From Flavihumibacter sp. UBA7668 (GTDB lineage Bacteria; Bacteroidota; Bacteroidia; Chitinophagales; Chitinophagaceae), in assembly GCF_002483205.1 (NCBI RefSeq), contig NZ_DLHM01000007.1:1181334-1245333 (forward strand): 64,000 bases of DNA, written 5' to 3'. The translations under genes were made by a program, and so were the position numbers. Shown here piece after piece: positions 42,950 to 51,929 of this stretch. Position 1 is the first letter of the stretch, and each line of letters opens with the position of its first letter. The notes beneath the pieces were generated by a model. It saw only the letters and a program-made list of their open reading frames with translations, searched no databases and had not been told where the DNA came from.

Positions 42950-43717
42950 TCATGGCTTTAGTTTTAAATAAACGGGACAATGATCGCTGTGTTTAACATC
43001 CGGATAAATTTCTGCATCAAGTAATTGTTTGTCCAACTCCTCTGTAACATTGATATAATCAATTCTCCAGCCTTTATTATTCAGCCGTACACTCGGGAAA
43101 CGCTGGCTCCACCAGCTGTAGCGATGCGGCTCCTGATGAAATTTTCTGAAACTATCCACCCATCCTGCTGCATAAAATTTATCCATCCATTCCCTTTCTT
43201 CCGGCAGAAATCCGGATGATTTTTTATTTCCTTTCGGATCATGGATATCAATTTCTTTATGCGCAATATTCCAGTCGCCACATACTATTAACTTAGGGCG
43301 TTCTTTTCTTAACAGTTCCGTATAACCGAAAAATTCATCGAGCCACTGATATTTATATTCCTGCCTTTCATCGCCGGATGTACCGGAAGGGAAATATGCA
43401 TTGATGAGGGTGATATCTCCAAAATCTGCACGGATTACACGACCCTCCGCATCACTTTGCATATAACCATTTCCCATTTGAACCCGATCCGGTTTAATCT
43501 TTGTAAAAATAGCAACCCCGCTATATCCTTTTTTCTCTGCTGAATACCAAAAATCATGATAACCCAGCTCCGTTATGGCAGCATGATTAACATTTTCTTT
43601 ATGTGCCTTGGTTTCCTGCAAACAGATAATATCAGCCGGATCCGTTTTTAGCCAGTCTACGAGGCCTTTATTCATCGCAGCTCTTATTCCATTTACATTG
43701 TAAGATATTATTCGCAT
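42950..43717 (-). CDS. xth: Exodeoxyribonuclease III
   Basis: This is an AP endonuclease and 3'-phosphatase of base excision repair. Conserved motifs are MRIISYNVNGIRAA at the start, ICLQETKAH (metal-binding Glu), LINAYFPSGTSGDERQEYK, CGDWNIAHKEID and the terminal YVN...HSDHCPV. The ATG at 43717 is preferred because the family begins MRIISYNVNG; the ATG at 43729 adds only four residues. A TAAATTTG -7 box lies on the minus strand at 43754-43761. Confidence 0.95.
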   Translation of the reverse strand: MRIISYNVNGIRAAMNKGLVDWLKTDPADIICLQETKAHKENVNHAAITELGYHDFWYSAEKKGYSGVAIFTKIKPDRVQMGNGYMQSDAEGRVIRADFGDITLINAYFPSGTSGDERQEYKYQWLDEFFGYTELLRKERPKLIVCGDWNIAHKEIDIHDPKGNKKSSGFLPEEREWMDKFYAAGWVDSFRKFHQEPHRYSWWSQRFPSVRLNNKGWRIDYINVTEELDKQLLDAEIYPDVKHSDHCPVYLKLKP

Positions 43718-43766
43718 AACCCGTTTCATTTATTAAATTGGTTTCCGATTGTTCAAATTTATTAAA

Positions 43767-44498
43767 ATGGCGCCTCAACAACCTATAATTCCTCCAAAAG
43801 AACTGTTTTATCTGGATGGCCCCAAGCCACGCAGTTATGAATTTCGGTTTGCTCTGAAAGTTTTCTGGCAATTCCTGAAAGGATTCCGGACCCTTCACTT
43901 TGTTGGCCCCTGCATTACAGTATTCGGATCAGCCCGGTTTCAGGAAGATCATCCCTATTATACGCTGGCACGCGAATGTGGTAAACGCATAGCCGGACTT
44001 GGTTTTACCACCATGACCGGTGGTGGGCCCGGCGTTATGGAAGCAGCCAACCGGGGTGCATTTGAAGTGGGTGGTTATTCAGTGGGTTGTAATATTCAAC
44101 TCCCATTTGAGCAACAGGCAAACCCCTACCTGAATAAATCCATCACCTTTGAGCATTTTTTTGTTCGCAAAGTATTGCTGGTTAAATATTCCTATGCATT
44201 TATAATTATGCCAGGAGGAGTGGGAACTATGGATGAATTTTTTGAAACACTCACCCTGGTTCAAACAAAAACCATTATTCAGTTTCCGATTGTACTTATA
44301 GGAAAAGCTTTTTATCAGCCATTGATGGAATACCTGCAATACATGAAGGAACAAAAAACCATTGGCGAACATGATCTTGACCTGGTTTTATTAACAGATG
44401 ATATGGATGAAGCCATGGAGCATATCAATAAATATATCAATACCAACTACGCAAAAAAACCAAGGAAAAGATGGTGGTGGTTGTTTGAAAAAAAATAA
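43767..44498 (+). CDS. LOG family (TIGR00730) Rossmann protein
   Basis: LOG proteins hydrolyse nucleotide 5'-monophosphates to free the base; some make cytokinins. The nucleotide-binding motif TMTGGGPGVMEAANRGAFE, the catalytic PGGVGTMDEFFETLTLVQ and the GSARF segment are clear. The physiological substrate here is unknown. The start was placed at MAPQQPIIPPKELFY (43767); an ATG at 43749 adds six residues. The next gene starts one base after its stop. Confidence 0.9.
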   Translation: MAPQQPIIPPKELFYLDGPKPRSYEFRFALKVFWQFLKGFRTLHFVGPCITVFGSARFQEDHPYYTLARECGKRIAGLGFTTMTGGGPGVMEAANRGAFEVGGYSVGCNIQLPFEQQANPYLNKSITFEHFFVRKVLLVKYSYAFIIMPGGVGTMDEFFETLTLVQTKTIIQFPIVLIGKAFYQPLMEYLQYMKEQKTIGEHDLDLVLLTDDMDEAMEHINKYINTNYAKKPRKRWWWLFEKK

Positions 44499-44499
44499 T

Positions 44500-45264
44500 A
44501 TGACTGAAGAACTCGATTCCGCTAATCAATGCAGTGCATGTGGTGTTTCTCTCAATCCCGACGACGTAATCTGTCCCCAGTGCGGTGAACCCAGCATGCC
44601 GTCTGAAGAATGGGAAGGCGCGTATGAACGATATCGATTGATGGTGGTTATTTTTTTCAGCATCAATCTGTTTGTTTGTCTGCTCTTTAATTTCTGGCCA
44701 CCCGCAGGTGAAACAATAACCGGACTCGTATTGGTGGATGGATTTCTTCTTTCCTGCGGGCTGTTTTTTGCCTACCAGCTTTGGAATGAAATAAAACCAT
44801 TACTGCGCTGGAATAATTTCGCCTGGTGGCGATTGATTTTGTTAATTTTACTGGCAATCTGTGCGGCCATACTCGTTAATTATGGAGTGAAATGGATCAA
44901 TGAAAAAATATTTGAGCGGGAACTTTATTATTATTCTTCTTTTAGGCATCTTCCTTTTCCGATAGCGACTATGTTTCTGATGATTGCATTCATCCCGGCT
45001 TTTTCCGAAGAACTTGCATATCGTGGTATAATTCAGGCGGGATTGCTGAAAATTATGCATGGCCGTCAGGCCGTGGTTATTACGGCCCTGTTATTTGCTA
45101 TTATTCACATGAGCCTGATATCCTTTATCTGGCTGCTGCCCTTTGCGCTTTTTTTAGGCTGGTTACGTCAACGTATGAATACACTCTGGTATGGCGTGGT
45201 AATTCATTTTTGTTTCAATGCCACTACCTGTCTGATTGAATTGTATGAACTTGGTTTAGTGTGA
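44500..45264 (+). CDS. CPBP intramembrane metalloprotease with N-terminal zinc ribbon
   Basis: The 254-residue protein begins with a zinc-ribbon motif (CSACGVSLNPDDVICPQCG, residues 9-27). About six membrane segments follow. The CPBP glutamate motif EELAYRGIIQ, then FAIIHMS and HFCFNATT, supply the predicted metal-binding Glu and His residues. The family includes CAAX-type proteases and bacteriocin self-immunity proteins. The start at 44500 directly follows the LOG gene stop. Its 3' end overlaps the convergent SMR gene by nine bases. Confidence 0.88.
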   Translation: MTEELDSANQCSACGVSLNPDDVICPQCGEPSMPSEEWEGAYERYRLMVVIFFSINLFVCLLFNFWPPAGETITGLVLVDGFLLSCGLFFAYQLWNEIKPLLRWNNFAWWRLILLILLAICAAILVNYGVKWINEKIFERELYYYSSFRHLPFPIATMFLMIAFIPAFSEELAYRGIIQAGLLKIMHGRQAVVITALLFAIIHMSLISFIWLLPFALFLGWLRQRMNTLWYGVVIHFCFNATTCLIELYELGLV

Positions 45265-45585
45265 GGTCACAAATTTCAATCCAACTATAGATGCTATCAA
45301 TGTGCATAGAAAAAACAAACGCCAGAAATCTGCCGGCTCTCTGAAATAAAGAATGCCAACCAATACGGTACCTACTGCACCTATTCCTGTCCATACAGCA
45401 TAGGCAGTTCCAATAGGCAGACTTTGTGTTGCTTTATACAACAAAAACATACTGATGGACAGGCATATGAAAAAGCCAATCATCCACCAGGTTGAGGTTA
45501 TACCGGTTGTTTCTTTCGCTTTTCCCAGACAGGTAGCAAAACCAACTTCAAATAAGCCGGCAATGATTAGTAATATCCAGTTCAT
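45256..45585 (-). CDS. Small multidrug resistance family exporter, SugE/Gdx-like
   Basis: The 109-residue protein has four membrane segments and the SMR hallmark glutamate in FEVGFATCLGK. The sequence TAYAVWTGIGAVGTVLVGIL, split at TGI / GAV, is the family core. The GLFEVGFA and WTGIG motifs resemble Gdx-type guanidinium exporters more than EmrE, but subtype is inferred. A TACATTTG -7 box at 45605-45612 lies 19 bases upstream. It overlaps the end of the convergent protease gene. Confidence 0.88.
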   Translation of the reverse strand: MNWILLIIAGLFEVGFATCLGKAKETTGITSTWWMIGFFICLSISMFLLYKATQSLPIGTAYAVWTGIGAVGTVLVGILYFREPADFWRLFFLCTLIASIVGLKFVTSH

Positions 45586-45612
45586 ACCACTTTGAGTTAA
45601 ACTGCAAATGTA

Positions 45613-48297
45613 TCAATCTTCCAGAATTGGACGCAGCCATCTTGTTATTTCTTCCAATGATAAGCCTTTGCGTTTTGTATAATCTTCCAGTTGATCTTCC
45701 TTAATTTTCCCCACTCCAAAATACTGACTTTGCGGATGTGCAAAATACCAGCCACATACCGATGCTGCCGGATACATCGCCAGGGATTCAGTGAGTGTAA
45801 TGCCGGTGGTTTGTTCTCCTCCCAGCAAATGGAAGAGCTTGTATTTTTCTGTATGATCCGGACAGGCCGGGTAACCCGGTGCCGGACGAATACCCACATA
45901 TTTTTCTTTGATCAGTTCTTCATTGGAGAGCTGTTCTTCTTTGGCATAACCCCACCAGTCTGTTCTGGTTTTTGCATGCAGCCATTCTGCCAACGCTTCT
46001 GCCAACCGGTCGGCCAGTGCCTGCAACATGATTTTATTATAATCGTCGTGATTCTCCTGGAACTGTTGAATATAGGGTTCGATTCCCTCAATCGTAACTG
46101 AAAAGGCACCCATATAATCTGTCAGCCCGCTTTCAACTGGTGCCACAAAATCTGCCAGAGAAAAGTTGGGTTGTCCGGGTGCTTTTTTAATCTGCTGCCG
46201 TAAACATTCCAATTGCAAAATATCCTTTTCAGTTTTTAACTGTATACTGTTTCCGGTTGAATTCGCTGGCCAGAAACCTACTACTGCTCTTGCCGTAAGC
46301 CATTTCTCTTCTATTATCTTTTGCAATAAATCAAGCGCATCCTTATATAATTTGGTGGCTTCTTTTCCAATTACTTCATCTTCCAGTAACTGTGGAAAGC
46401 GCCCGCCTAATTCCCAGGCAATAAAGAAAGGACCCCAGTCTATAAATGGTACCAATTCGTTTAAGGGTACCTGTTGCAAAACTTTGGTTCCGGTAAATTG
46501 CGGTGTTACCGGTTTATATACCGCCCAGTCAATTGCCACTTTATTGGCCGATGCGTCCTGAAAAGACAAATACGCTTTGAATGTTTTTTTCTTTTCAAAA
46601 TCTTCTCTTAGCTGATTGTACTCTGTTACTGTATCGGAAAGGAATTTTGTTTTCTGCTCATTGCTTAACAGCGAGCTGGCAACCGTTACACTTCTTGATG
46701 CATCCAGCACATGTACCACACCGTTATCATACTGTGGTGCAATTTTTACAGCAGTATGCATACGACTGGTGGTTGCTCCACCAATAAGCAGCGGCTGCTG
46801 CATATTCCGGCGTTTCATTTCATGGGCCACATGAACCATCTCGTCCAGCGATGGTGTAATCAATCCGCTTAATCCAATTATATCAACTTTTTCTTTAACC
46901 GCCGTTTCCAGGATTTTGTCCGCCGGTACCATTACACCAAGATCTATAATATCATAGCCATTACAGCCTAATACAACGCCCACGATATTTTTACCAATAT
47001 CATGCACATCTCCCTTTACAGTAGCGAGTAATACTTTCGCTGCTGAACCCTGGCGCGCAAGCGGATTGTTTCTTTTTTCCTCTTCAATGAAGGGCGTAAG
47101 CCAGGCCACACTTTTCTTCATTACTCGTGCACTTTTTACTACTTGTGGCAAAAACATTTTTCCTGCACCGAATAAATCACCCACCACATTCATGCCATCC
47201 ATAAGCGGACCTTCAATAACATCCAGCGGACGGGGATATTTTTGTCTCGCTTCCTCCGTATCGATATCGATATAATCGGTTATTCCATTGATAAGTGAAT
47301 GCGTAAGCCTTGCTTCAACTGTTTCATTTCTCCAGCTTTCATCCTTTACATTTATCTTACCCTTGGCTTTAACAGACTCAGCAAAATTGATCAGTTTTTC
47401 AGTTGCTTCGTTATTGTCATTATTCCGGTTGAAAATAACGTCTTCGCATAAAAGCCTCAACTCCGGTTCAATTTCATCGTATACAACCAATTGTCCGGCA
47501 TTTACGATTCCCATGTCCATACCCGCCTTGATGGCAAAATATAGAAACACACTGTGCATGGCTTCCCGAACATGGTCATTGCCGCGGAAAGAAAAAGACA
47601 AATTACTTACTCCGCCACTGATTTTGGCAAGTGGCATGCGTTGTTTGATGATGCGGGTGGCTTCAATGAAATCAACTGCATAATTGTTATGTTCTTCCAA
47701 TCCGGTTGCAACGGCAAATATGTTTGGATCGAAGATGATGTCCTGCGGATCAAAGCCAACTTCATCCACCAGTATATCATAGGCACGGGTACAGATATCA
47801 ACCCTGCGTTGCAGGGTATCGGCCTGCCCTTTTTCATCAAATGCCATTACCACAACGGCAGCACCAAAGAGTTTGCAGATATTGGCTTCGTGTTTGAATT
47901 TTTCTTCTCCTTCTTTCATGGAGATGGAGTTCACAATACACTTTCCCTGCACGCATTTCAATCCGGCTTCAATGATTTCAAACTTGGAAGAATCGATCAT
48001 GATCGGGATACGAGCAATATCCGGTTCGCTCTGCAGCAGGTTGAGGAATTTGGTCATGGCCTGCACGCCATCCAGCAGCGCATCATCCATGTTTACATCC
48101 AGAATCTGGGCGCCGTTTTCTACCTGTTGACGGGCAACAGATAAAGCTTCTTCGTAGTGATTTTCGCGGATAAGTCGCGCGAATTTTTTTGATCCGGTTA
48201 CATTGGTGCGTTCACCGATGTTGAGGAAATTGGTTTCCGGGCGAACCACCAGCGGTTCCAGTCCGGCCAAACGTAGAAAAGGTAAAATAGTACTCAT
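45613..48297 (-). CDS. metH: Methionine synthase, C-terminal part (folate, B12 and activation domains)
   Basis: This is the second half of a split cobalamin-dependent methionine synthase. Domains in order: pterin-binding (about 20-300, NFLNIGERTNVTGSKKFA), cobalamin-binding cap and Rossmann domain (about 310-560, with the B12-axial histidine in GDVHDIGKNIVG) and the SAM-dependent activation domain (about 560-890, ending with RPAPGYPACPDHTEK). It overlaps the N-terminal subunit gene by 4 bases (ATGA), so the two are translated together. The halves together have the length of a full MetH. Confidence 0.96.
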   Translation of the reverse strand: MSTILPFLRLAGLEPLVVRPETNFLNIGERTNVTGSKKFARLIRENHYEEALSVARQQVENGAQILDVNMDDALLDGVQAMTKFLNLLQSEPDIARIPIMIDSSKFEIIEAGLKCVQGKCIVNSISMKEGEEKFKHEANICKLFGAAVVVMAFDEKGQADTLQRRVDICTRAYDILVDEVGFDPQDIIFDPNIFAVATGLEEHNNYAVDFIEATRIIKQRMPLAKISGGVSNLSFSFRGNDHVREAMHSVFLYFAIKAGMDMGIVNAGQLVVYDEIEPELRLLCEDVIFNRNNDNNEATEKLINFAESVKAKGKINVKDESWRNETVEARLTHSLINGITDYIDIDTEEARQKYPRPLDVIEGPLMDGMNVVGDLFGAGKMFLPQVVKSARVMKKSVAWLTPFIEEEKRNNPLARQGSAAKVLLATVKGDVHDIGKNIVGVVLGCNGYDIIDLGVMVPADKILETAVKEKVDIIGLSGLITPSLDEMVHVAHEMKRRNMQQPLLIGGATTSRMHTAVKIAPQYDNGVVHVLDASRSVTVASSLLSNEQKTKFLSDTVTEYNQLREDFEKKKTFKAYLSFQDASANKVAIDWAVYKPVTPQFTGTKVLQQVPLNELVPFIDWGPFFIAWELGGRFPQLLEDEVIGKEATKLYKDALDLLQKIIEEKWLTARAVVGFWPANSTGNSIQLKTEKDILQLECLRQQIKKAPGQPNFSLADFVAPVESGLTDYMGAFSVTIEGIEPYIQQFQENHDDYNKIMLQALADRLAEALAEWLHAKTRTDWWGYAKEEQLSNEELIKEKYVGIRPAPGYPACPDHTEKYKLFHLLGGEQTTGITLTESLAMYPAASVCGWYFAHPQSQYFGVGKIKEDQLEDYTKRKGLSLEEITRWLRPILED

Positions 48298-49313
48298 GCT
48301 TCAATGGCGGTTGCGATGGTTGGTAAGGGACGGGGTTGAAATTTCTTTACGTGCTCTGCGATGTGACGGATATGGTCGGGAGTTGTGCCGCAACATCCGC
48401 CCACAATATTCACGAATCCTTCCCTGGCCCAGTCTTCCAGGAAATTCGCAGTTTCTTCCGGCTGTTCATCATACTCGCCCATGGCATTCGGCAAGCCGGC
48501 ATTTGGATAAGCCGATGTATAACAGGAGGCGATCTGACTCAGCTCTTCAATATGGCTGCGCATATCGGCAGCACCCAGGGCACAATTCAATCCCACACTC
48601 AGCGGTTTGGCATGCATAACCGAGATATAAAAAGCTTCCAGTGTTTGTCCCGATAAGGTCCTTCCGGATGCATCCGTAATGGTACCACTGATCATGATCG
48701 GCAGTTCCGGTTTATGTTTATCCTGAAAATATTTTTTCACGGCAAAGATGGCTGCCTTGGCATTGAGGGTATCGAAAATGGTTTCGATCAGGATCAGGTC
48801 AATGCCGCCATCCACCAGTCCGCTGATCTGTTCGTAATAGGCCTCTACAGCTTCATCCCAAAGCAATCCGCGGAAACCGGGATTATTGACATCGGGTGAG
48901 AGGCTGAGCGTTTTATTTAGCGGGCCAATTGCACCGGCAACAAATCTGGGTTTGGATGGGTCTTTGCTGGTAAAATCATCGGCTACTTTGCGGGCAATTT
49001 GAGCCGCAGCCAGGTTGATTTCATAGGCAAGTGCTTCCATATTATAATCAGCCAGACTTACCTTTTGGGAATTAAACGTGTTGGTTTCAATGATATCTGC
49101 ACCTGCATCCAGGTATTCACGATGAATGCCTTCGATAATGTCGGGTTGGGTTAGGCAAAGCAGGTCATTGTTTCCTTTGAGATCGGATGGCCAGTCTTTA
49201 AATCGTTGTCCACGATAATCTTCTTCGGTCAGGCGATGCCGCTGAATCATGGTACCCATGGCTCCGTCAATGATCAGGATTCTTTTTTGAAGGGCGCTGC
49301 GTATGTCTTTCAT
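48294..49313 (-). CDS. metH: Methionine synthase, homocysteine-binding part
   Basis: This is the homocysteine S-methyltransferase domain of MetH as a separate gene. The start LIIDGAMGTMIQRHRLTE, GLNCALGAADM and the zinc-binding cysteines in VGGCCGTTPDHI are all intact. The ATG at 49313 (MKDIRSALQKRILI) is preferred over the one at 49349, which would read into the structured leader. The same split is common in Bacteroidota (established for several genomes as annotated, not checked here). A long 5' leader precedes it. Confidence 0.95.
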   Translation of the reverse strand: MKDIRSALQKRILIIDGAMGTMIQRHRLTEEDYRGQRFKDWPSDLKGNNDLLCLTQPDIIEGIHREYLDAGADIIETNTFNSQKVSLADYNMEALAYEINLAAAQIARKVADDFTSKDPSKPRFVAGAIGPLNKTLSLSPDVNNPGFRGLLWDEAVEAYYEQISGLVDGGIDLILIETIFDTLNAKAAIFAVKKYFQDKHKPELPIMISGTITDASGRTLSGQTLEAFYISVMHAKPLSVGLNCALGAADMRSHIEELSQIASCYTSAYPNAGLPNAMGEYDEQPEETANFLEDWAREGFVNIVGGCCGTTPDHIRHIAEHVKKFQPRPLPTIATAIEA

Positions 49314-49463
49314 GGTCACAAGTATCTGGTTGATAAATGGTACCAACATAGTAACTACACTATAAACGCGGGGGAAACAGAAGGGGTGAGTTTCGGACGG
49401 CGTTTATTAGTTCAGTTAATCGCTGTTGGCGTTGCCAGGTCGAACAATAAACAAATCCCCCTG
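49314..49463 (-). promoter_or_regulatory. Structured 5' leader of metH
   Basis: From the -7 box at 49470 the leader would be about 150 bases. It contains an 11-pair stem with one bulge (plus-strand GTTTATTAGTTC at 49402-49413 and GAACAATAAAC at 49442-49452). Inside are TGGC-AAC-GCCA, plus possible GGGGGA/TCCCCC pairing outside the main stem and a small ATAGT/ACTAT hairpin near the start codon. It does not match the cobalamin or SAM riboswitches I can recall. Confidence 0.5.
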
Positions 49464-49469
49464 GCGCTG

Positions 49470-49477
49470 CAAAGATA
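49470..49477 (-). promoter_or_regulatory. -7 box TATCTTTG of metH
   Basis: An exact TAnnTTTG match on the minus strand, 157 bases before the start of the first metH gene. No -33 element at the right spacing was seen. Confidence 0.5.
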
Positions 49478-49480
49478 AGG

Positions 49481-49765
49481 GAAAGAGGAGACAACGGAGA
49501 AAAAGGGGGAAAAGGGGGAAAGGGAGACAACGGAGGAAAGGGGGAAAGTGCAGTCAGATGAAGAACTTTCAATAGTGGGTTTTACCAAATGTTTTGAATA
49601 GGTTATGCCGTTGGCCTGGCTTAATAGTTAACTATACTTTGCAGAAGTATAGTTATTTTACACTTCTTTTAAACTGCTTTTATTAGGGGGGTATAGCGCT
49701 TTCCTTTTCCTGCTTTTCTTCGTTTTCTCCGTTGTTTCCTCTTTCTCCTTTTCCTCCCTTGTCTC
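49481..49765. repeat. Purine/pyrimidine-rich inverted repeat region between recR and metH
   Basis: This gene-free stretch starts with purine-rich repeats holding GGAGACAACGGAG twice (49487-49499, 49523-49535). It ends with pyrimidine-rich DNA holding their near-complement CTCCGTTGTTTCCTC (49727-49741). Between them is a perfect 11-base-arm hairpin, TAACTATACTT and AAGTATAGTTA, at 49629-49655. No gene is seen here. Confidence 0.75.
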
Positions 49766-50380
49766 CTATGCCTTCAAATTCTCCACCGGCATGCGGTGCT
49801 GGAGGCTGCGGGCCAGCGTCATTTCATCCGCATATTCAAGCTCGCCGCCGAAGGCGATACCCCGGGCAATGGTGGTAACCTTCACGGTTGAGGGCTGCAT
49901 TTTTTTCTGGATATAATAGATGGTCGTATCTCCCTGAATAGTTGGATTAAGAGCAAAAATCAATTCCTGCACATCACCTTCCCGCACCCGTTTGAGAAGG
50001 GGTTCAATATAGAGCTGATCAGGTCCTATTCCGTCCAGTGGCGAAATGATGCCACCCAACACATGGTAGGTGCCGTTAAATTGTTGGGTGCTTTCTATGG
50101 CGATCACATCCCGAATGGATTCCACCACGCAGATGATTTCCTGCTTGCGCATCGGATTGGAACATATCGAACAAAGCAGACTATCTGAAATATTATAGCA
50201 ACGCTGGCAGATATGGGTATCTTTTCGCATCCGCAAAAGAGCCACACCAAAGGCCTCCACTTTTTCAGGCTCCTGTTTCAGTAAATGCAATACAAGTCGT
50301 AAGGCAGTTTTCTTTCCGATTCCGGGTAATTTGCTGAATTCATTCACCGCTTGTTCCAATAAGGCAGATGGGAGTTGCAT
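49766..50380 (-). CDS. recR: Recombination protein RecR
   Basis: RecR works with RecF and RecO to load RecA at gaps. The 204-residue protein has the helix-hairpin-helix FSKLPGIGKKTALRLVLHLL, the zinc finger (CQRCYNISDSLLCSIC) and a Toprim domain (IICVVESIRDVIAIE). The C-terminal TTIARGIAFGGELEYADEMTL, split at FGG, is characteristic. A TAAATTTG -7 box at 50385-50392 ends 4 bases before the ATG, indicating a leaderless mRNA. Confidence 0.97.
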   Translation of the reverse strand: MQLPSALLEQAVNEFSKLPGIGKKTALRLVLHLLKQEPEKVEAFGVALLRMRKDTHICQRCYNISDSLLCSICSNPMRKQEIICVVESIRDVIAIESTQQFNGTYHVLGGIISPLDGIGPDQLYIEPLLKRVREGDVQELIFALNPTIQGDTTIYYIQKKMQPSTVKVTTIARGIAFGGELEYADEMTLARSLQHRMPVENLKA

Positions 50381-50384
50381 CCGG

Positions 50385-50392
50385 CAAATTTA
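50385..50392 (-). promoter_or_regulatory. -7 box TAAATTTG of recR
   Basis: An exact TAnnTTTG match on the minus strand, 4 bases before the recR start codon. Confidence 0.45.
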
Positions 50393-50399
50393 ACGCATC

Positions 50400-51848
50400 C
50401 TAGAGATTGATATCGATTTCATTGTCCCAGTTACCCTTGATGGTAATTTTTTTGCCAATGGCTTTTACTTTTTCAGGCTGTCGTTTTTCGCCAAAGAATT
50501 TGCCATAATCCCATTTGCCATTTTGATTTTCGTCGAACAAAATGCGGATCTCAAACTCAGCGGGACGGAATCGCGCCACCCGCAATTCTTTACCGGGAAT
50601 GGCATAGCTGAATAATACCTTATCATTCTGCACTAATTGTAAAACAGGATGCTGGCTGGTATCGATATTAGGGAAACGGAACCGGATACTGCCATAATCA
50701 CTGTCCTTCATTGTGCGGAAGGAAATGGTATCGGTTTTTAGAATCGATTTGCCAAGCGTATCCTCGGCCATCCCTTCCTGGGCAATCAGTTTGAATCCCT
50801 GATCAATCGGCCAGTTGTAATGAAGGGTATAAAGTTTTCCGGTGGTATCCATTTCAAGCCGATATTCCAGCGGCTTAAATTTTTCATCCGTTAATTGCAA
50901 TTTGGAACTGTCAAAGCTTTTGAGTGAATCCGGAAAACTCAGCACCAGTGTTTTCAGCACATCCAGCGTATTGTTTTCAAGATTCAGACTAAAGCGTAAC
51001 CGGCGGTCCTTTTCCTCTTCTTTTTCTTTACGGCGATTAGTGGTGGCGGCAGGTTTTTTTGCCGGCTTTGGTTGCGCCGGTTCTGCATATGCATAAAGCT
51101 GAATGGGATCACGGGTCTGATCATTCAGTACCAGGTGTTGCGGATGAAACGCAAATAATTGGGTGGTATCCAGGTATTGCGGAATGCCTTCATTTTTCAG
51201 CGCATACAAAGCATAGGTTCCCGGAGCCAGGTTTTTGAAATGATAATTACCGGAACTGTCCACCCGGGTGTAATACCGCGGATTTTCCTTGGCAACAGCG
51301 GAGTCATCCAGGTTGCGATGCAGTAATACAATCAGGGTCGAATCGTGTTTACCAGTTTCAGCCAGGATCACATTCCCACTTAATTCAACCGAATCAATAT
51401 AAGCGCCGGTGGAAAAGGTATACGTGAAATTGGTGAGCGGATTGTTTTCATTCACATCCCGAATGGCTTTGCCAAAGTTCAGGGTATAGGTGGTATTGGG
51501 TTCCAGGGTATCCCGCAGACGAACGCTCACAGTGCGGAGTTTGGATTCCACTGTGGGATTTATTTTCGGCGTCGGACTCACCAGCAGGTTTTCCTGAATC
51601 TGATCGAGGGTAACGTATTCATTAAACGTAAAAACAATTCGTTGTCCCTTGAAATTGAGGGTGGAATCCTTTGGCTGGTAGTTGAGCGGCACAGGAGGCA
51701 AGGTATCTTTCGGACCGCCAAGAGGTGGAATAATATTAGCGCAGCTTTCGAACAGACTGATCAGGATAATCAGGGATAGAAACAAAGCCAGGGAATAACC
51801 TGCTTTTTTTCGCGATTTGTTTCCGGTGGTGCTAAAATGGTGCTTCAT
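50400..51848 (-). CDS. Big_5 (SbsA Ig-like) domain lipoprotein
   Basis: The product is a lipoprotein (MKHHFSTTGNKSRKK basic start, hydrophobic stretch, lipobox LFESC). A Big_5 Ig-like domain follows (residues about 50-160, NIIPPLGGPKDTLPPVPLNY, then VFTFNEYVTLDQI). A carboxypeptidase-like beta sandwich comes next (about 180-260, YHFKNLAPGTYALYALK). This two-domain layout is a widespread conserved Bacteroidota family of unknown function. The ATG at 51848 starts the signal peptide properly; the frame to 51890 would add 14 unlikely residues. A TAAGTTTG -7 box is at 51857-51864. Confidence 0.85.
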   Translation of the reverse strand: MKHHFSTTGNKSRKKAGYSLALFLSLIILISLFESCANIIPPLGGPKDTLPPVPLNYQPKDSTLNFKGQRIVFTFNEYVTLDQIQENLLVSPTPKINPTVESKLRTVSVRLRDTLEPNTTYTLNFGKAIRDVNENNPLTNFTYTFSTGAYIDSVELSGNVILAETGKHDSTLIVLLHRNLDDSAVAKENPRYYTRVDSSGNYHFKNLAPGTYALYALKNEGIPQYLDTTQLFAFHPQHLVLNDQTRDPIQLYAYAEPAQPKPAKKPAATTNRRKEKEEEKDRRLRFSLNLENNTLDVLKTLVLSFPDSLKSFDSSKLQLTDEKFKPLEYRLEMDTTGKLYTLHYNWPIDQGFKLIAQEGMAEDTLGKSILKTDTISFRTMKDSDYGSIRFRFPNIDTSQHPVLQLVQNDKVLFSYAIPGKELRVARFRPAEFEIRILFDENQNGKWDYGKFFGEKRQPEKVKAIGKKITIKGNWDNEIDINL

Positions 51849-51929
51849 TGAAGCTGCAAACTTAACCGATTTGTGTTCATCCCGAACCATTTTCCTGTAT
51901 TGGGGTTGTTAAAGCAGCAATTAAAAACT

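Noticed and set aside
45613..49313. Frameshift in metH
   Set aside because: The two genes meet at a clean ATGA overlap between domains, and both parts are complete; a true two-subunit arrangement is more likely.
49314..49463. metH leader as a cobalamin or SAM-I riboswitch
   Set aside because: It has a GGCAAC element but lacks the B12-box and the SAM-I core helices in order; I could not fit either consensus by eye.
9918..49765. CRISPR array
   Set aside because: The repeats here are short tandem words or hairpins without regular 20-50 base spacers, and no cas genes are present.
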